From Capsulimonas corticalis (GTDB taxonomy: Bacteria > Armatimonadota > Armatimonadia > Armatimonadales > Capsulimonadaceae), in contig NZ_AP025739.1 in NCBI RefSeq assembly GCF_003574315.2, forward strand, positions 6,448,001 to 6,512,000: DNA of 64,000 bases, in the 5' to 3' direction. Positions within the stretch are counted from its first letter, which is position 1. Each line of letters starts with the position of its first letter. Below the pieces are notes generated by a model. That model searched no databases. It saw only the letters and a list, made by a program, of their open reading frames with translations, and had not been told where the DNA came from. Positions 32,585 through 41,769 of the stretch are shown piece by piece. The translations under genes were made by a program, and so were the position numbers.

Positions 32585-32922
32585 AGATGTCGCCTCTCAA
32601 CGTAGATTGCGATTCGCAGCATTGAGAACCACGCTGCCCGCAGCCTATTATGTCACGCAAGTATACGTATACGCTACCCAGGATACAAGATTTTTGCAGC
32701 ATGCGATAACCATTGTGGCAATTGGTGAGTACGATCGGGGCAAAGAGCGAATTCGCCGGCGTTTCTGCATTCGCCGCAGGCGAGAATTGGCGCGGGGTTA
32801 CGGCTCCCAAATTACCGCTCGGAAGTATCCGGCGAAATCCGGGTATAAAGATTTGAGACATTCCCATCGGCGTCGATCGGGGACACGTCGTATCCAATCT
32901 TAAGCAGCCATACAAAGGATCG
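32585..32922. other. Divergent intergenic region between the secreted protein and PAS kinase 2
   Basis: 338 bp. It contains an AT-rich stretch near 32640-32700 that probably carries the promoter of the minus-strand gene, and the GGTATAA element of kinase 2 at 32838-32862. No convincing gene is seen. Confidence 0.4.
32838..32862 (+). promoter_or_regulatory. GGTATAA leader element of PAS kinase 2
   Basis: TCCGGGTATAAAGATTTGAG, about 80 bp before the ATG at 32923. It shares the core CC-GGTATAA with the other kinase leaders but lacks the full hairpin half. Confidence 0.45.
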
Positions 32923-34269
32923 ATGAACTTGTCGAACGCACAGGATGAAGCCGAGCGTCAGGACGCCGCGCAGGCGCTTTTGGAGAGCGAGCGCAGATAC
33001 CTGACCCTGTTCGAGACGATGGCTCATGGCGTCGTCTGGCAGGATCACGCCGGCCGAATCACATCGGTCAACGCCGCCGCCCAGCGCATGCTTGGAATGA
33101 CGCTGGAGCAGCTTCAAAACATGTCGAAGCTCGATCCCAGCCGGGCTGGCGTCCACGAGGACGGCTCCCCGTTTCGTGATGAAGATCGTCCTTCGATTCT
33201 AGCGCTTCAAACCGGGCGTCCGGTTCGGAACGTTCTCCTCGGCTTCCAGCATCCCACCCTGCCTGGAACCCGCTGGCTTCGCATCGACGCCACCCCAGAA
33301 CTCGATCCCGCCGGCGGACCGCCGCTGGGCGTCTACTCGGTCCTGGAGGATATTACCGACCGTGTGCGCGCCGAGCGTGAGGCGACGGAAGCGGCGCGCA
33401 CCGTAACCACCATTCTGGAGAATGTGACTGACGCCTTCTTCGCGATCAACAAAGAATGGCGCTATACCTATGTCAACCGGCGCGGCGAGGAAGTATCCGG
33501 ACACACCTCCGAGCAGCTCATCGGACGCAGTATTTGGGACATCTACCCAGATATCATCGACACGATGTTTGACGAGCAGTTCCACAACGTCATGAACGGG
33601 GGCGACCCGGTGACATTTGAAGCGCTCTACACGGCGTCGCAGACCTGGTATCGCGCGCACGTTTATCCGACACCCGACGGGATCGCCTTTTACCTGCGCA
33701 ATATCATGCACGAGCGCCGCGCCGCGGAGGAGCGTCAATCCGCCGAGATACGCCAGCGCGAGTTCATGCGGGATGTCCTCGCCAGCGTCACCAACGGCAA
33801 ACTGCGCCTTTGTTTCCGCGAAGCCGATCTGCCCGGCGCGCCGCCCCGCGCCGAGCGCATTACCCTGACACCGGAGCAAGGTCTGCGCCGCCTGCGCCAG
33901 GTCGCCGAAGAAGCCGCCCGCGCGGAGGGATTCGCCGACGAGCGCTGCCACGATCTGGTGACCGCCGCCAGCGAGGCGGGCATGAACGCCGTGGTCCACG
34001 CCGGCGGCGGCGCGGCGTACGTCGGCGTCCTCCCCGAAAAGATCGTGCAGATCTGGATCGTCGATGAAGGCCCCGGAATCTCGATGGAAAACCTTCCCCG
34101 CGCCGCGCTGCAAAAAGGCTACACGACCGCCGGAACTCTCGGCCACGGCATGAAGATGATGCTGCGCGCCGTTGACCGCGTCTTCCTCCGCACCAGTCCT
34201 AGCGGAGCCACCGTCGTCCTCGAACAAGAGCCAGTCCCCAAGCCCTCCCTCCTGCTCAACGATTGGTAA
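32923..34269 (+). CDS. PAS-PAS-HATPase sensor kinase (RsbW-like), paralogue 2
   Basis: 448 residues, colinear with paralogue 1 over the whole length. PAS 1 has RYLTLFETMAHGVVWQDHAG, and PAS 2 has NVTDAFFAINKEWRYTYVNR. HATPase_c has SEAGMNAVVHAGGGAAYV, VDEGPGIS and GTLGHGMKMM. The PAS domains differ more from paralogue 1 than the ATPase does, which suggests different signals but one type of output. There is no membrane segment. The gene is preceded by its own GGTATAA element, so it is probably transcribed separately. Confidence 0.92.
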   Translation: MNLSNAQDEAERQDAAQALLESERRYLTLFETMAHGVVWQDHAGRITSVNAAAQRMLGMTLEQLQNMSKLDPSRAGVHEDGSPFRDEDRPSILALQTGRPVRNVLLGFQHPTLPGTRWLRIDATPELDPAGGPPLGVYSVLEDITDRVRAEREATEAARTVTTILENVTDAFFAINKEWRYTYVNRRGEEVSGHTSEQLIGRSIWDIYPDIIDTMFDEQFHNVMNGGDPVTFEALYTASQTWYRAHVYPTPDGIAFYLRNIMHERRAAEERQSAEIRQREFMRDVLASVTNGKLRLCFREADLPGAPPRAERITLTPEQGLRRLRQVAEEAARAEGFADERCHDLVTAASEAGMNAVVHAGGGAAYVGVLPEKIVQIWIVDEGPGISMENLPRAALQKGYTTAGTLGHGMKMMLRAVDRVFLRTSPSGATVVLEQEPVPKPSLLLNDW

Positions 34270-34317
34270 AGCATCCGCTTTGCCATTCGTTGATGAACTG
34301 ATTACACGCGCGAGGAA

Positions 34318-34366
34318 ACCTGGTATAAATCCTGTGTAAGTTCTCAGCCGCCGGCTATTCTGACAT
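34318..34366 (+). promoter_or_regulatory. GGTATAA leader element of PAS kinase 3
   Basis: CCTGGTATAAATCCTGTGTA followed by TCTCAGCCGCCGGCT, again a GGTATAA core plus a small hairpin, ending 30 bp before the ATG at 34396. Confidence 0.5.
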
Positions 34367-34395
34367 TTCCGAACTTATATGAAGACGAGGGGTCG

Positions 34396-35757
34396 ATGAC
34401 CTTGCGGAAACCCGAGGACGAAAACTCTACCGAAGACAGTTCCCAGGATGCGATGCGAGCGCTGGAGGAGAGCAAGCGCAGATATCTGACGCTGTTCGAA
34501 ACGATGGCTCAGGGAGTCGTCTGGCAGGACAACACGGGGCGCGTGACCTCGGCCAACCCCGCCGCTGAGCGTATTCTGGGCTTCACGGAGGCGCAACTCA
34601 AGGCGAGGTCACCCGCGCTCGATCGCGCCAATTTCCCGCTGCGCGACGACGGCTCCCTGTACACCTATGAAGATCGCCCTACGATCAAGGCGCTCTATAC
34701 CGGCCAGCCCGTGCTGGGCGCGATCCTGGGATTTCCGCATCTCAAACTCGGCGAACTGCGCTGGATTCGCGTCGACGCGATTCCGGAGATCGACCCAAAC
34801 GGCGGCCCGCCGCTGGGCGTTTATACGGTCTTTGAAGACATCACCGATCGACGCCGCGCCCGCATGGAAGCGGCGGAGACGGCCCGCAAAGCCGTCACGA
34901 TTTTAGAGAACGTCACCGACGCCTTCTTCGCGCTGGACAAGGATTGGCGTTACACTTTTGTCAACGGGCGCGGCGTCGAGATGGCGGGCCGCGCCGCCCA
35001 GGAGCTCATCGGCCGATGCATCTGGGATATCTATCCGGACCTTGTCGGCACGGTGTTCGAAGCCCAGTACCAGAGCGTCATGAATGGCGGCGCTCCCGTC
35101 ACATTCGAGGCGTACTACGCCGCGTCCCAGGTCTGGTATCGCGTCCACGCCTATGGAACGGGCGACGGCGTCGCCTTTTACCTGCGTGACGTCACGGCCG
35201 AGCGGCGGACCCGAGAAGACAGCATCGCGGCGGCGCGGCGCCAGCGCGAATTCATGCGCGACGTGCTTTTCAGCGTCACCAACGGCAAGCTGATCCTCTG
35301 CCTGGAGGAGCGTGACCTGCCCGGCCCGCGTCCGGAATGCCCCGGCATCCTGCTCACCCAGACCGAAGGCCTGCGCGGGCTGCGCCGCGCCGCCGAGGAG
35401 GCCGCCCGTGCGGAGGGCTTCATTGACGACCGCTGCTTTGATCTGGTCACGGCGGTCAGCGAAGCCGGCATGAACGCCGTCGTCCACGCCGGCGGCGGCG
35501 TCGCTTTCGTCCGCACTCTCCCCAGCCAGATCGTACAAACGTGGATCATCGACGAAGGCCCCGGCATCTCCTTCGAGAACCTCCCCCGCGCCGCCCTCGA
35601 AAAAGGCTTCACCACCGCCGGCACCCTCGGCCATGGCATGAAGATGATGCTCCGCTCCACCGACCGCATCTTCCTGCGCACCACCCCAACCGGCGCCGTC
35701 GTCGTCCTCGAACAAGGCCCTCACGCCGAACCTTCCCTGCTCCTCAACGAGTGGTGA
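34396..35757 (+). CDS. PAS-PAS-HATPase sensor kinase (RsbW-like), paralogue 3
   Basis: 453 residues with the same order of domains as paralogues 1 and 2: PAS 1 (RYLTLFETMAQGVVWQDNTG), PAS 2 (NVTDAFFALDKDWRYTFVNG) and HATPase_c (SEAGMNAVVHAGGGVAFV, IDEGPGIS, GTLGHGMKMM). The gene is 126 bp from paralogue 2 and has its own leader element. The three genes are clearly products of tandem duplication. The likely activity is serine phosphorylation in a partner-switching circuit. The last residues (PSLLLNEW) are also conserved among the three. Confidence 0.92.
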   Translation: MTLRKPEDENSTEDSSQDAMRALEESKRRYLTLFETMAQGVVWQDNTGRVTSANPAAERILGFTEAQLKARSPALDRANFPLRDDGSLYTYEDRPTIKALYTGQPVLGAILGFPHLKLGELRWIRVDAIPEIDPNGGPPLGVYTVFEDITDRRRARMEAAETARKAVTILENVTDAFFALDKDWRYTFVNGRGVEMAGRAAQELIGRCIWDIYPDLVGTVFEAQYQSVMNGGAPVTFEAYYAASQVWYRVHAYGTGDGVAFYLRDVTAERRTREDSIAAARRQREFMRDVLFSVTNGKLILCLEERDLPGPRPECPGILLTQTEGLRGLRRAAEEAARAEGFIDDRCFDLVTAVSEAGMNAVVHAGGGVAFVRTLPSQIVQTWIIDEGPGISFENLPRAALEKGFTTAGTLGHGMKMMLRSTDRIFLRTTPTGAVVVLEQGPHAEPSLLLNEW

Positions 35758-35769
35758 GAAAAAAGCGCC

Positions 35770-36378
35770 TCATCCCGGCATGCGGAACGAAGGATGGGTC
35801 ATCCACCAGCGCAGGAACGCAGCGTCGGCGTACTGGCTCACCCAGTGGCAGTCCCAATAGTCGTTGTAATCAGGAATCGTGACCAGACGCCCCTGCATCC
35901 CCGCGAGCATTTCGCGCTGATACGGTTCACACTCGCTCCAGGCCGCCTTGTTGACCCACACCGAGCGTTGAAGGCGTTGGGGTAAATCGCGGGTAGGAAG
36001 CAGCACTTGCATCGGGATAATCCCATCCAGAAGATCGGCGACGCCGGCGAGCAGTTCGGCCAGGATCACATGATCGACTTTATCCTTGCAGTTCGCGCAT
36101 ATTACCACCGCTATGTCCGCCGGAGTGAACCCGAACGCCGCCATGAATTTCGCCTGCACCACCGGATGCATGGCGTCCGACAAATCGAATGGCGATGTCC
36201 CGATAATAAACGACCGGCCGTGTGTCAAGACCGTAATCCCATGGACCGGGCGGGTGTCCGCCACCCAGCAGTCGCGCCCCGTATGCTCGGCGCTCACGGC
36301 GTCGATCACTTCATCCAGCTTCTTCTCGTCGTTATCCGTCCATGCGCGCGGCAGCAATATTTGGTAACACGGCCCCAC
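35770..36378 (-). CDS. Hypothetical protein, 202 aa
   Basis: The start is a GTG with an excellent SD (GGAGAGGAGGG), giving MGPCYQILLPRAWTDNDEKK. The protein is soluble. Notable parts are DIAVVICANCKDKVDHVILA with ELLAGVADLLDG, and DYNDYWDCHWVSQYADAAFL. It is convergent with PAS kinase 3, 12 bp away. The type matches the immunity-like unknowns of this genome. No family is assigned. Confidence 0.65.
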   Translation of the reverse strand: MGPCYQILLPRAWTDNDEKKLDEVIDAVSAEHTGRDCWVADTRPVHGITVLTHGRSFIIGTSPFDLSDAMHPVVQAKFMAAFGFTPADIAVVICANCKDKVDHVILAELLAGVADLLDGIIPMQVLLPTRDLPQRLQRSVWVNKAAWSECEPYQREMLAGMQGRLVTIPDYNDYWDCHWVSQYADAAFLRWWMTHPSFRMPG

Positions 36379-36571
36379 AAAGCCCTCCTCTCCGGCTCAT
36401 TTACCATCCCAGAAACTCCGTGGAGAGCACACGCATCCCGAAATGGGAACCCAGATACTCCAGTATACCGCGCCAAAGTCACACGTGATCGTCAACGTTC
36501 CGCGCCACGGGTCGCGTCTTACCGACCGCCGGAGACCACCACTGAGATCGTCGCATACCGCGCTGAGTGGG

Positions 36572-37159
36572 TCAATGCAGTCGTGTGCTCTCATAAATTC
36601 GGGACGCGTGCAGGCGGCGGTCGGCGAGCGTGAAGAGTTCTTCGCGGTTTGCCGCGTCGTACGGAAAGATCGACAGGCCGACCGCCAGCATGTGCGGGAT
36701 ATTCTCCGGGTAACCCGCGCGGCGGTACTTGACGTAGGCGAGCGAGGCGCGGATCTGAGACAGGATGGCGCGGATATCCTTGAGGTCCCCGGGCGTCACG
36801 ACCGCAAATTCCTGGTCGCCATAACGGGCGACAATCGCCTCCGAGGATCCGCACGCGGCGATCGCCGAGGCGATCACGCGCATGACTTCGTCGCCCTGCG
36901 CCTCGCGGTTCGCGCGGCGGACCATCGGAAAGTCTTCCACCCCGATCAGCGCAAGCGACAACGGCGTGCGCTCGCGCTCGGACTTCGCGCATTCCTTGTC
37001 CATGCGCTCCTGGAAGACATCCGGATCCACCAGGCTCCGCAGCGCCCCATGACCCGATGTCAGCCAGAGCGGAACCGAGAAATCACCGTTTTCCGGCTCC
37101 GCCCGCAGCCCGTCATTTACTTTCGTGTTCTTCACTTCCATCTTCGTTTCCATTCTCAT
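36572..37159 (-). CDS. Degenerate GGDEF-domain protein
   Basis: 195 residues from the ATG at 37157-37159. Residues about 50-190 form a GGDEF fold (LVDPDVFQERMDKECAKSER, then SLALIGVEDFPMVRRANREA, then VMRVIASAIAACGSSEAIVA). The active-site motif is RYGDQEF where RYGGDEF is expected, so the loop that binds GTP is altered and cyclase activity is doubtful. It may act as a c-di-GMP or nucleotide sensor. The gene starts 15 bp after the chemotaxis receptor gene and is probably cotranscribed with it. Confidence 0.82.
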   Translation of the reverse strand: MRMETKMEVKNTKVNDGLRAEPENGDFSVPLWLTSGHGALRSLVDPDVFQERMDKECAKSERERTPLSLALIGVEDFPMVRRANREAQGDEVMRVIASAIAACGSSEAIVARYGDQEFAVVTPGDLKDIRAILSQIRASLAYVKYRRAGYPENIPHMLAVGLSIFPYDAANREELFTLADRRLHASRIYESTRLH

Positions 37160-37174
37160 TGACGAACCCATCCA

Positions 37175-39124
37175 TCACGCCGCCTTTAAGAGCGAGGCCG
37201 GCTCGGACGGCGTTTCTTCGGTGACAAACCGGCTTGCGGAGCATTTGAGATCGCCCGCGATCCCGGACAGTCTGACGGAGGACGTCACAAGCTGCTGCAC
37301 GGCCAGGCTCTGTTCGGTGATGGCGCTGGCGACGGTCTGCACGGACGCCGAGACCTCCTCGGCGGAGGCGGACATCTCTTCGGCGGCCGCGCTGCTTTGC
37401 TGGACGATAAACTCGACGTCGGAAATCGACTTCGAGACTTCCTGCGACGAGGCCAGCATCTCCTCGGCCGCCGCGCAGATGCTCTGGACTTGATCGTCCA
37501 CACGCGTCATTTCCACGCGGATCTTCGACAGCGCCGCCCCCGCGCCCTCGGCCAGCGCGCAGCCTTTGACAACTTCCTGAGAGCCGGTTTCCATGGCGCG
37601 CACCGCATCACCGGTATGAGACTGGACGCGCGCGATCAATTGGCCGATTTCATGCGTCGCCTGGCGCGACCGCATGGCGAGCTTGCGCACCTCGTCCGCG
37701 ACAACGGCGAAACCGCGTCCGGATTCCCCGGCCCGGGCCGCCTCGATTGCGGCGTTGAGCGCCAGCAGATTGGTCTGCTCGGCGATGTCTTCGATGGTCC
37801 CGACGATCTCGCCGATCTGCTTCGAGGCGTCGCCCAATTCCTGGATCACATGCGCGGATTCGCCGACGGCTTCACGGATGCGCTGCATCCCCACAATCGC
37901 TTCGCTCACCGCGCCGGCGCCTTCCGTGGCGGCGCTGTTCGCCTGAGCCGCCGACTGCGCGGTCGTCCCGGCGTCCCGCGCGACGGAGTTGACGGCCACG
38001 ACAAGATGCCGCACCAGATCCGCGCCCTGGCTGAGCGCCTCCGCCTGATTGGATGCACCCTGCGCTACTTCGCTGGCGCCGCGCGCCGACTGGTCGGTGG
38101 CGATGGCGACTTCCTGCATCGTATCGGCGATCTCACCGGATCCGGCGCGAATCTGTTCGGCCGAAGAAGCAAGGGTCGCCGAAGCCGACGAAACTTCGGA
38201 CGCGGTTGTCTGGATCGAACGAACCATCTCCCCCATCGTCGCCTGCGACGTGCGGAACGAAGCGATCGTCGCCTCAATCTGCCCCAGCATTCCATTGAAC
38301 GTCTGAGCCATCGCGCCAACCTCGTCGCGGGAGCGCGGCGAAAGCTTCTGCGTGTGGGACAGCACCGGAACCGTCAGGTCGCCGTTCTCCATGGCGTGGA
38401 CAGCCTTGCGCAGGCTGTCAATATCCACCGTCTCCAGGCTCGTCAGCCGTTCGGCGACATCCGCGATAGAGCGCGTGATCAGCCGCGTGATGTAAAACCC
38501 CAGAAATGAGGCAAACAGCAGGGCAAAGATAAGAGCGGCGCATACGGCTTTGCTGGCCGCTCGAAATGTCTGCTGAACCTCCCTTCCGTACCAGTCGCCG
38601 TGCGCGTGGTTCCACTCCAGCATCACATCCAAATTGTCCGTGAGCGCGTGAAACTGCGTGCGCATGGACCCGTTGAGCAGCGTCACGGCGTCCTTTTCCT
38701 CAAACCGGCGGCTCATCGGCATCAGCATGGCGTCATGCGCCCCGGTATACTCCCGCCACTCAGACTGGAGCGCCGTGAAGTTTTTCTGATCGACCGAATC
38801 GGTCGCGCTGGATCCATACTCCTGCATCGCCAGGTCGACTTCGGCCCGGCACTCCGTCATATCCCGTTCAAAGCCGGCGATGGCTTTGGGCGAGCTCTCA
38901 ATCGCGTGCTGGAACTCCAGTGTCCGCAGCCGACGCGCTCCCGCATTGATCCGAGCCAGCGCATGCAGTCCAACGACCGAATCGCCGATCGCCCTGTGCA
39001 TGGTCGCGTTCATTGTCCCCATGCGGTTGACGGCGGTGGCGCCGACCAGCGTGCAGAAGAGCAAGCATAAGCCAAATCCCAGCGCCAGCTTGCGCCCGAT
39101 CTTCAAATCCGTGAACCAGTTCAT
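37175..39124 (-). CDS. Methyl-accepting chemotaxis protein
   Basis: 649 residues. TM1 is about 12-32 ([20 protein letters not shown]). A periplasmic four-helix sensor domain follows (about 35-190), then TM2 at about 194-215 ([20 protein letters not shown]), a HAMP-like segment and a long coiled-coil signalling domain. The MCP hairpin tip is canonical ([37 protein letters not shown]). It senses a ligand in the envelope and controls CheA. No che genes lie in the window, so it is an orphan receptor. An SD (GGAGGTC) precedes the ATG. The GGDEF gene downstream forms an operon with it. Confidence 0.95.
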   Translation of the reverse strand: MNWFTDLKIGRKLALGFGLCLLFCTLVGATAVNRMGTMNATMHRAIGDSVVGLHALARINAGARRLRTLEFQHAIESSPKAIAGFERDMTECRAEVDLAMQEYGSSATDSVDQKNFTALQSEWREYTGAHDAMLMPMSRRFEEKDAVTLLNGSMRTQFHALTDNLDVMLEWNHAHGDWYGREVQQTFRAASKAVCAALIFALLFASFLGFYITRLITRSIADVAERLTSLETVDIDSLRKAVHAMENGDLTVPVLSHTQKLSPRSRDEVGAMAQTFNGMLGQIEATIASFRTSQATMGEMVRSIQTTASEVSSASATLASSAEQIRAGSGEIADTMQEVAIATDQSARGASEVAQGASNQAEALSQGADLVRHLVVAVNSVARDAGTTAQSAAQANSAATEGAGAVSEAIVGMQRIREAVGESAHVIQELGDASKQIGEIVGTIEDIAEQTNLLALNAAIEAARAGESGRGFAVVADEVRKLAMRSRQATHEIGQLIARVQSHTGDAVRAMETGSQEVVKGCALAEGAGAALSKIRVEMTRVDDQVQSICAAAEEMLASSQEVSKSISDVEFIVQQSSAAAEEMSASAEEVSASVQTVASAITEQSLAVQQLVTSSVRLSGIAGDLKCSASRFVTEETPSEPASLLKAA

Positions 39125-39199
39125 TCGAGACCTCCGTGTGATGCGCGCTGCAAAATCGCGCTACTGGTATGGTTATGGGCGCGAACAGGCGGCCTATGC

Positions 39200-39220
39200 A
39201 TGCGTATCGGTACGCATTTT
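39200..39220 (+). terminator. Small hairpin with T-run in the divergent intergenic region
   Basis: ATGCGTA-TCGG-TACGCAT followed by TTTT. The UUCG-like loop and T-run look like an intrinsic terminator, but its position between divergent genes (MCP and LuxR) is unusual. It could end a small transcript or act in the LuxR leader. Confidence 0.35.
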
Positions 39221-39339
39221 TGCCTTCACGGGGCTTAATCATACTAAATCACCCCGCATATCACCCATTCGGGTGACGCCGTTTCCGCGCGAATCGACCA
39301 CAATCCAACCATAAAGATCTCAACGAGGAAATCCATCCA

Positions 39340-39987
39340 ATGCCAACGCGCATTATTCTCGCCGCCCGCCGCCGCCTCATCCGCGATGGCCTTCGCTCTC
39401 TGCTGGACGGCGTTCCCGACTTCGACCTTTTGGACGATGTGGGAACGCTGACGGATCTCCACGACAATCCCGTGCTGCGCAAGGCGGATGTCGTGATCCT
39501 GGAGATGACGATACTGGGCAGCGCATGCTTTCAGGGCCTTCAGCGGCTCATTGCCCGAAGCCGCAGCTTCCGGGTTGTCCTGATCTGCGCGCACGCCAAT
39601 GCCCCCCTCGCGGAACAGGCTCTTCGCAGCGGCGCGTCGGCGTTTGTGAGCATGGATGATGGTTTTGCGGAGCTGGAAAACGCGATTCGCGCCGTCGCCG
39701 ATGGAGAGACTTACGTGACGAGCGAGCTTACGCCCGCGCCCCCGTCACTGACGGAGGGTGTGACCGGAGGCGGAGCACACGCCGAAGAATCCCTCACACC
39801 GCGCGAATATGAAGTGATCCGAATGGCGGCCGAAGGTGTGACAAGCAAGCAGATCGCCGAGCGCCTGGCGATCAGCGAACGGACCGCCGAAACGCACCGC
39901 GCCCGCGCCATGCAGAAGCTGGGACTGATGTCGGCGGTTGGGTTGGTCCGCTACGCCCTATCGCGGGGAATGGTGTTTTTCGAGTAA
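39340..39987 (+). CDS. NarL/FixJ-type LuxR regulator with pseudo-receiver domain
   Basis: 215 residues. The N-terminal 120 residues have the receiver fold (RIILAARRRLIRDGLRSLLD), but the acidic pocket (normally DD near residue 8-10) is AR. The phosphorylated Asp is replaced by Glu (E55 in ADVVILEMTI), and the conserved Lys of GY-LK is absent (SAFVSMDDG). The C-terminal LuxR HTH is intact (LTPREYEVIRMAAEGVTSKQ with IAERLAISERTAETHRARAM). It is thus likely phosphorylation-independent, perhaps constitutively active or ligand-controlled. No histidine kinase partner is adjacent. Confidence 0.9.
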   Translation: MPTRIILAARRRLIRDGLRSLLDGVPDFDLLDDVGTLTDLHDNPVLRKADVVILEMTILGSACFQGLQRLIARSRSFRVVLICAHANAPLAEQALRSGASAFVSMDDGFAELENAIRAVADGETYVTSELTPAPPSLTEGVTGGGAHAEESLTPREYEVIRMAAEGVTSKQIAERLAISERTAETHRARAMQKLGLMSAVGLVRYALSRGMVFFE

Positions 39988-40012
39988 GCAGGAATTCGTA
40001 TGCGGCCGCTCC

Positions 40013-40624
40013 CTACGCGCCGGCGGCGGGGCGAGCGCCGCGAAGCGTCTGTGTGACCAGCTCCTCGCCGTATTGCTCGGTGAGCGGCGCGGATCGCAGC
40101 AGCAGGCGGAAGTAGATCGGGCCGAAAATCGCGTCGATCAGCAATTCCGGATCGAGATCGGCGGCGAATTCGCCGTTCGCCTTGCCGCGCTCGATTTCGG
40201 CGACCGTCGCTTCCCGGCGGGCGCGCATGTGCCGCTCGTAAAGCTCGCTCAGAATCCCCGGATCGCTCTGCCCCTCGGCGATCAAGTCCGCCATGACCTT
40301 GCCGAAGAAGCCATGGAACTGACGAATCAGAAACCGGACCTTGCTCCGGAGGATCTCCTCCACCGTCCCATCCGACGACGGCGCCAATTCAGACCCGATC
40401 CGCTCGTGGAACATCGCCAGGATCAGCGCGGATTTCGAAGGCCACCATTTGTAAAGCGTCGGCCGCCCCACATGCGCCCGCCGCGCCACCGCCTCCAGCG
40501 TCAGATCGCGAACGGGCGTCTCCTGAAGCATCTGATAGACCGCATCCATGATCGCCGCATGCGATTGCGCCGCCTCACCGGGAGGACGTCCCCGGCGCCC
40601 GGCGCCTGCCGCCGTTTTTTCCAT
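40013..40624 (-). CDS. TetR-family regulator
   Basis: 203 residues from the ATG at 40622-40624 (SD GAGAGAAGG). The N-terminal HTH is clear: LTLEAVARRAHVGRPTLYKW WPSKSALI. A basic start (GRRGRPPGE) precedes it. The C-terminal domain resembles TetR_C_11-type ligand domains (AILGSELA-like region and PELLIDAIFGPIYFRLLL). It is divergent from the esterase gene at 40748. An AT-rich imperfect palindrome overlapping the esterase promoter is the likely operator. Confidence 0.93.
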   Translation of the reverse strand: MEKTAAGAGRRGRPPGEAAQSHAAIMDAVYQMLQETPVRDLTLEAVARRAHVGRPTLYKWWPSKSALILAMFHERIGSELAPSSDGTVEEILRSKVRFLIRQFHGFFGKVMADLIAEGQSDPGILSELYERHMRARREATVAEIERGKANGEFAADLDPELLIDAIFGPIYFRLLLRSAPLTEQYGEELVTQTLRGARPAAGA

Positions 40625-40679
40625 CACAAAACCTTCTCTCACAATTTTCAATAATTCAGTATACAGACAGGACAGAGTA

Positions 40680-40708
40680 TTGACAAGTATTCTATTTTAT
40701 ATTACAAT
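40680..40708 (+). promoter_or_regulatory. Promoter and candidate TetR operator for the esterase
   Basis: TTGACA (40680-40685), 17-bp spacer and TACAAT (40703-40708). The -10 is overlapped by an imperfect palindrome centred near 40711 (TACAATACATAATGTA), which would let a bound TetR block transcription. Confidence 0.65.
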
Positions 40709-40747
40709 ACATAATGTAAATATAAATAACGAGATAGGACACGAAAC

Positions 40748-41755
40748 ATGGATACTAGCGTTCACGGAAATCAGAGTTTGCCGCAGGCGTGGTCGGTCGT
40801 TCACCCAATCAGCGACAAGGACGCGGCGGCGGTCGCGGCGATGCGCGCGGAGCTAGGCTCCATCAAAGGCGTCCTGGAGGGGATTGCCGCGCGGCCGATA
40901 TTCGACGACGTTATGGGGCGTGTCCTCGCGCCGGACGCGGTGACATACGAGCAGGATACGGTCGGCGGCGTCCCCGGCTGGTGGTGCCGTCCCGCCGCCG
41001 CTCGTCCATCAAGCGCGATCCTCTACCTGCACGGCGGATGGTATTCGCTGGGATCCGCCCTGGCCTATCGCAATTTCGCGGGCCAATTCGCCGCCCGGGC
41101 CGGGGCGGACACGTTTGTCCCCGACTACCGGCTGACGCCGGAGCACCCGTTCCCGGCGGGCCTGCTCGACGCCGAGGCAAGCTGGAACGGGCTTGTCGCG
41201 CGCGGAATGACGCGGATTGCGATTGCGGGTGACTCGGCGGGCGGCGGCCTGACGCTCTCGCTGCTGTCGCGCTTCGCGGCGCGGCCGGCGGGCGGTGTCG
41301 TTCCCGTCGGCGCCGTGGTCCTGTCTCCGCTCACGGATGTCGCGCTGACCGGCGCGAGCTGGGAGACCCGCGCCGAAGCCGATCCGTATTTCACGCTCGC
41401 GCAAAGCGTGGGGTACGCCCGCCTCTTCCTGGGCGACCATGACCCGAAGGACCCGCTCGCCTCGCCGCTTTACGGCGATCTGGCCGGCCTGCCCCCGATC
41501 CGCGTGCATGTGGGCGATGACGAGACCCTGCTCGACGATTCCCGCCGTTACGCCGAACGCGCCGTCTCCGCCGGCGTCGACGTCCGGCTCGACATCTGGA
41601 CCGGCCTTCCCCACGTGTTCCAATCCAGCGTCGGCGCCCTGGACGCGGCGGGCGCCTCGCTCGACATGCTCGGCGCATTCCTCGCCGAGCGCCTGACGCC
41701 GCCGTCACTCGGAGCCGACGTCGATCACATCCCCACGCAAAGAAAAAGCGACTAA
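40748..41755 (+). CDS. Alpha/beta hydrolase, HSL-type esterase
   Basis: 335 residues. The HSL-family signatures are present: LYLHGGWYSLGS (oxyanion HGG), the nucleophile elbow IAGDSAGGGLTLSLL, then VGDDETLLDDSRR (Asp) and GLPHVFQSSV (His). The length and the alcohol/acyl-binding regions match bacterial acetyl or aryl esterases. It probably hydrolyses short-chain esters in the cytoplasm. It is under likely TetR control (40013-40624). A perfect 18-bp inverted repeat follows the gene. Confidence 0.92.
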   Translation: MDTSVHGNQSLPQAWSVVHPISDKDAAAVAAMRAELGSIKGVLEGIAARPIFDDVMGRVLAPDAVTYEQDTVGGVPGWWCRPAAARPSSAILYLHGGWYSLGSALAYRNFAGQFAARAGADTFVPDYRLTPEHPFPAGLLDAEASWNGLVARGMTRIAIAGDSAGGGLTLSLLSRFAARPAGGVVPVGAVVLSPLTDVALTGASWETRAEADPYFTLAQSVGYARLFLGDHDPKDPLASPLYGDLAGLPPIRVHVGDDETLLDDSRRYAERAVSAGVDVRLDIWTGLPHVFQSSVGALDAAGASLDMLGAFLAERLTPPSLGADVDHIPTQRKSD

Positions 41756-41769
41756 ATCCAGCCGGCGCG

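Noticed and set aside
37397-38509. 370-codon plus-strand frame opposite the chemoreceptor
   Set aside because: It is a shadow of the MCP gene, which shows canonical signalling motifs.
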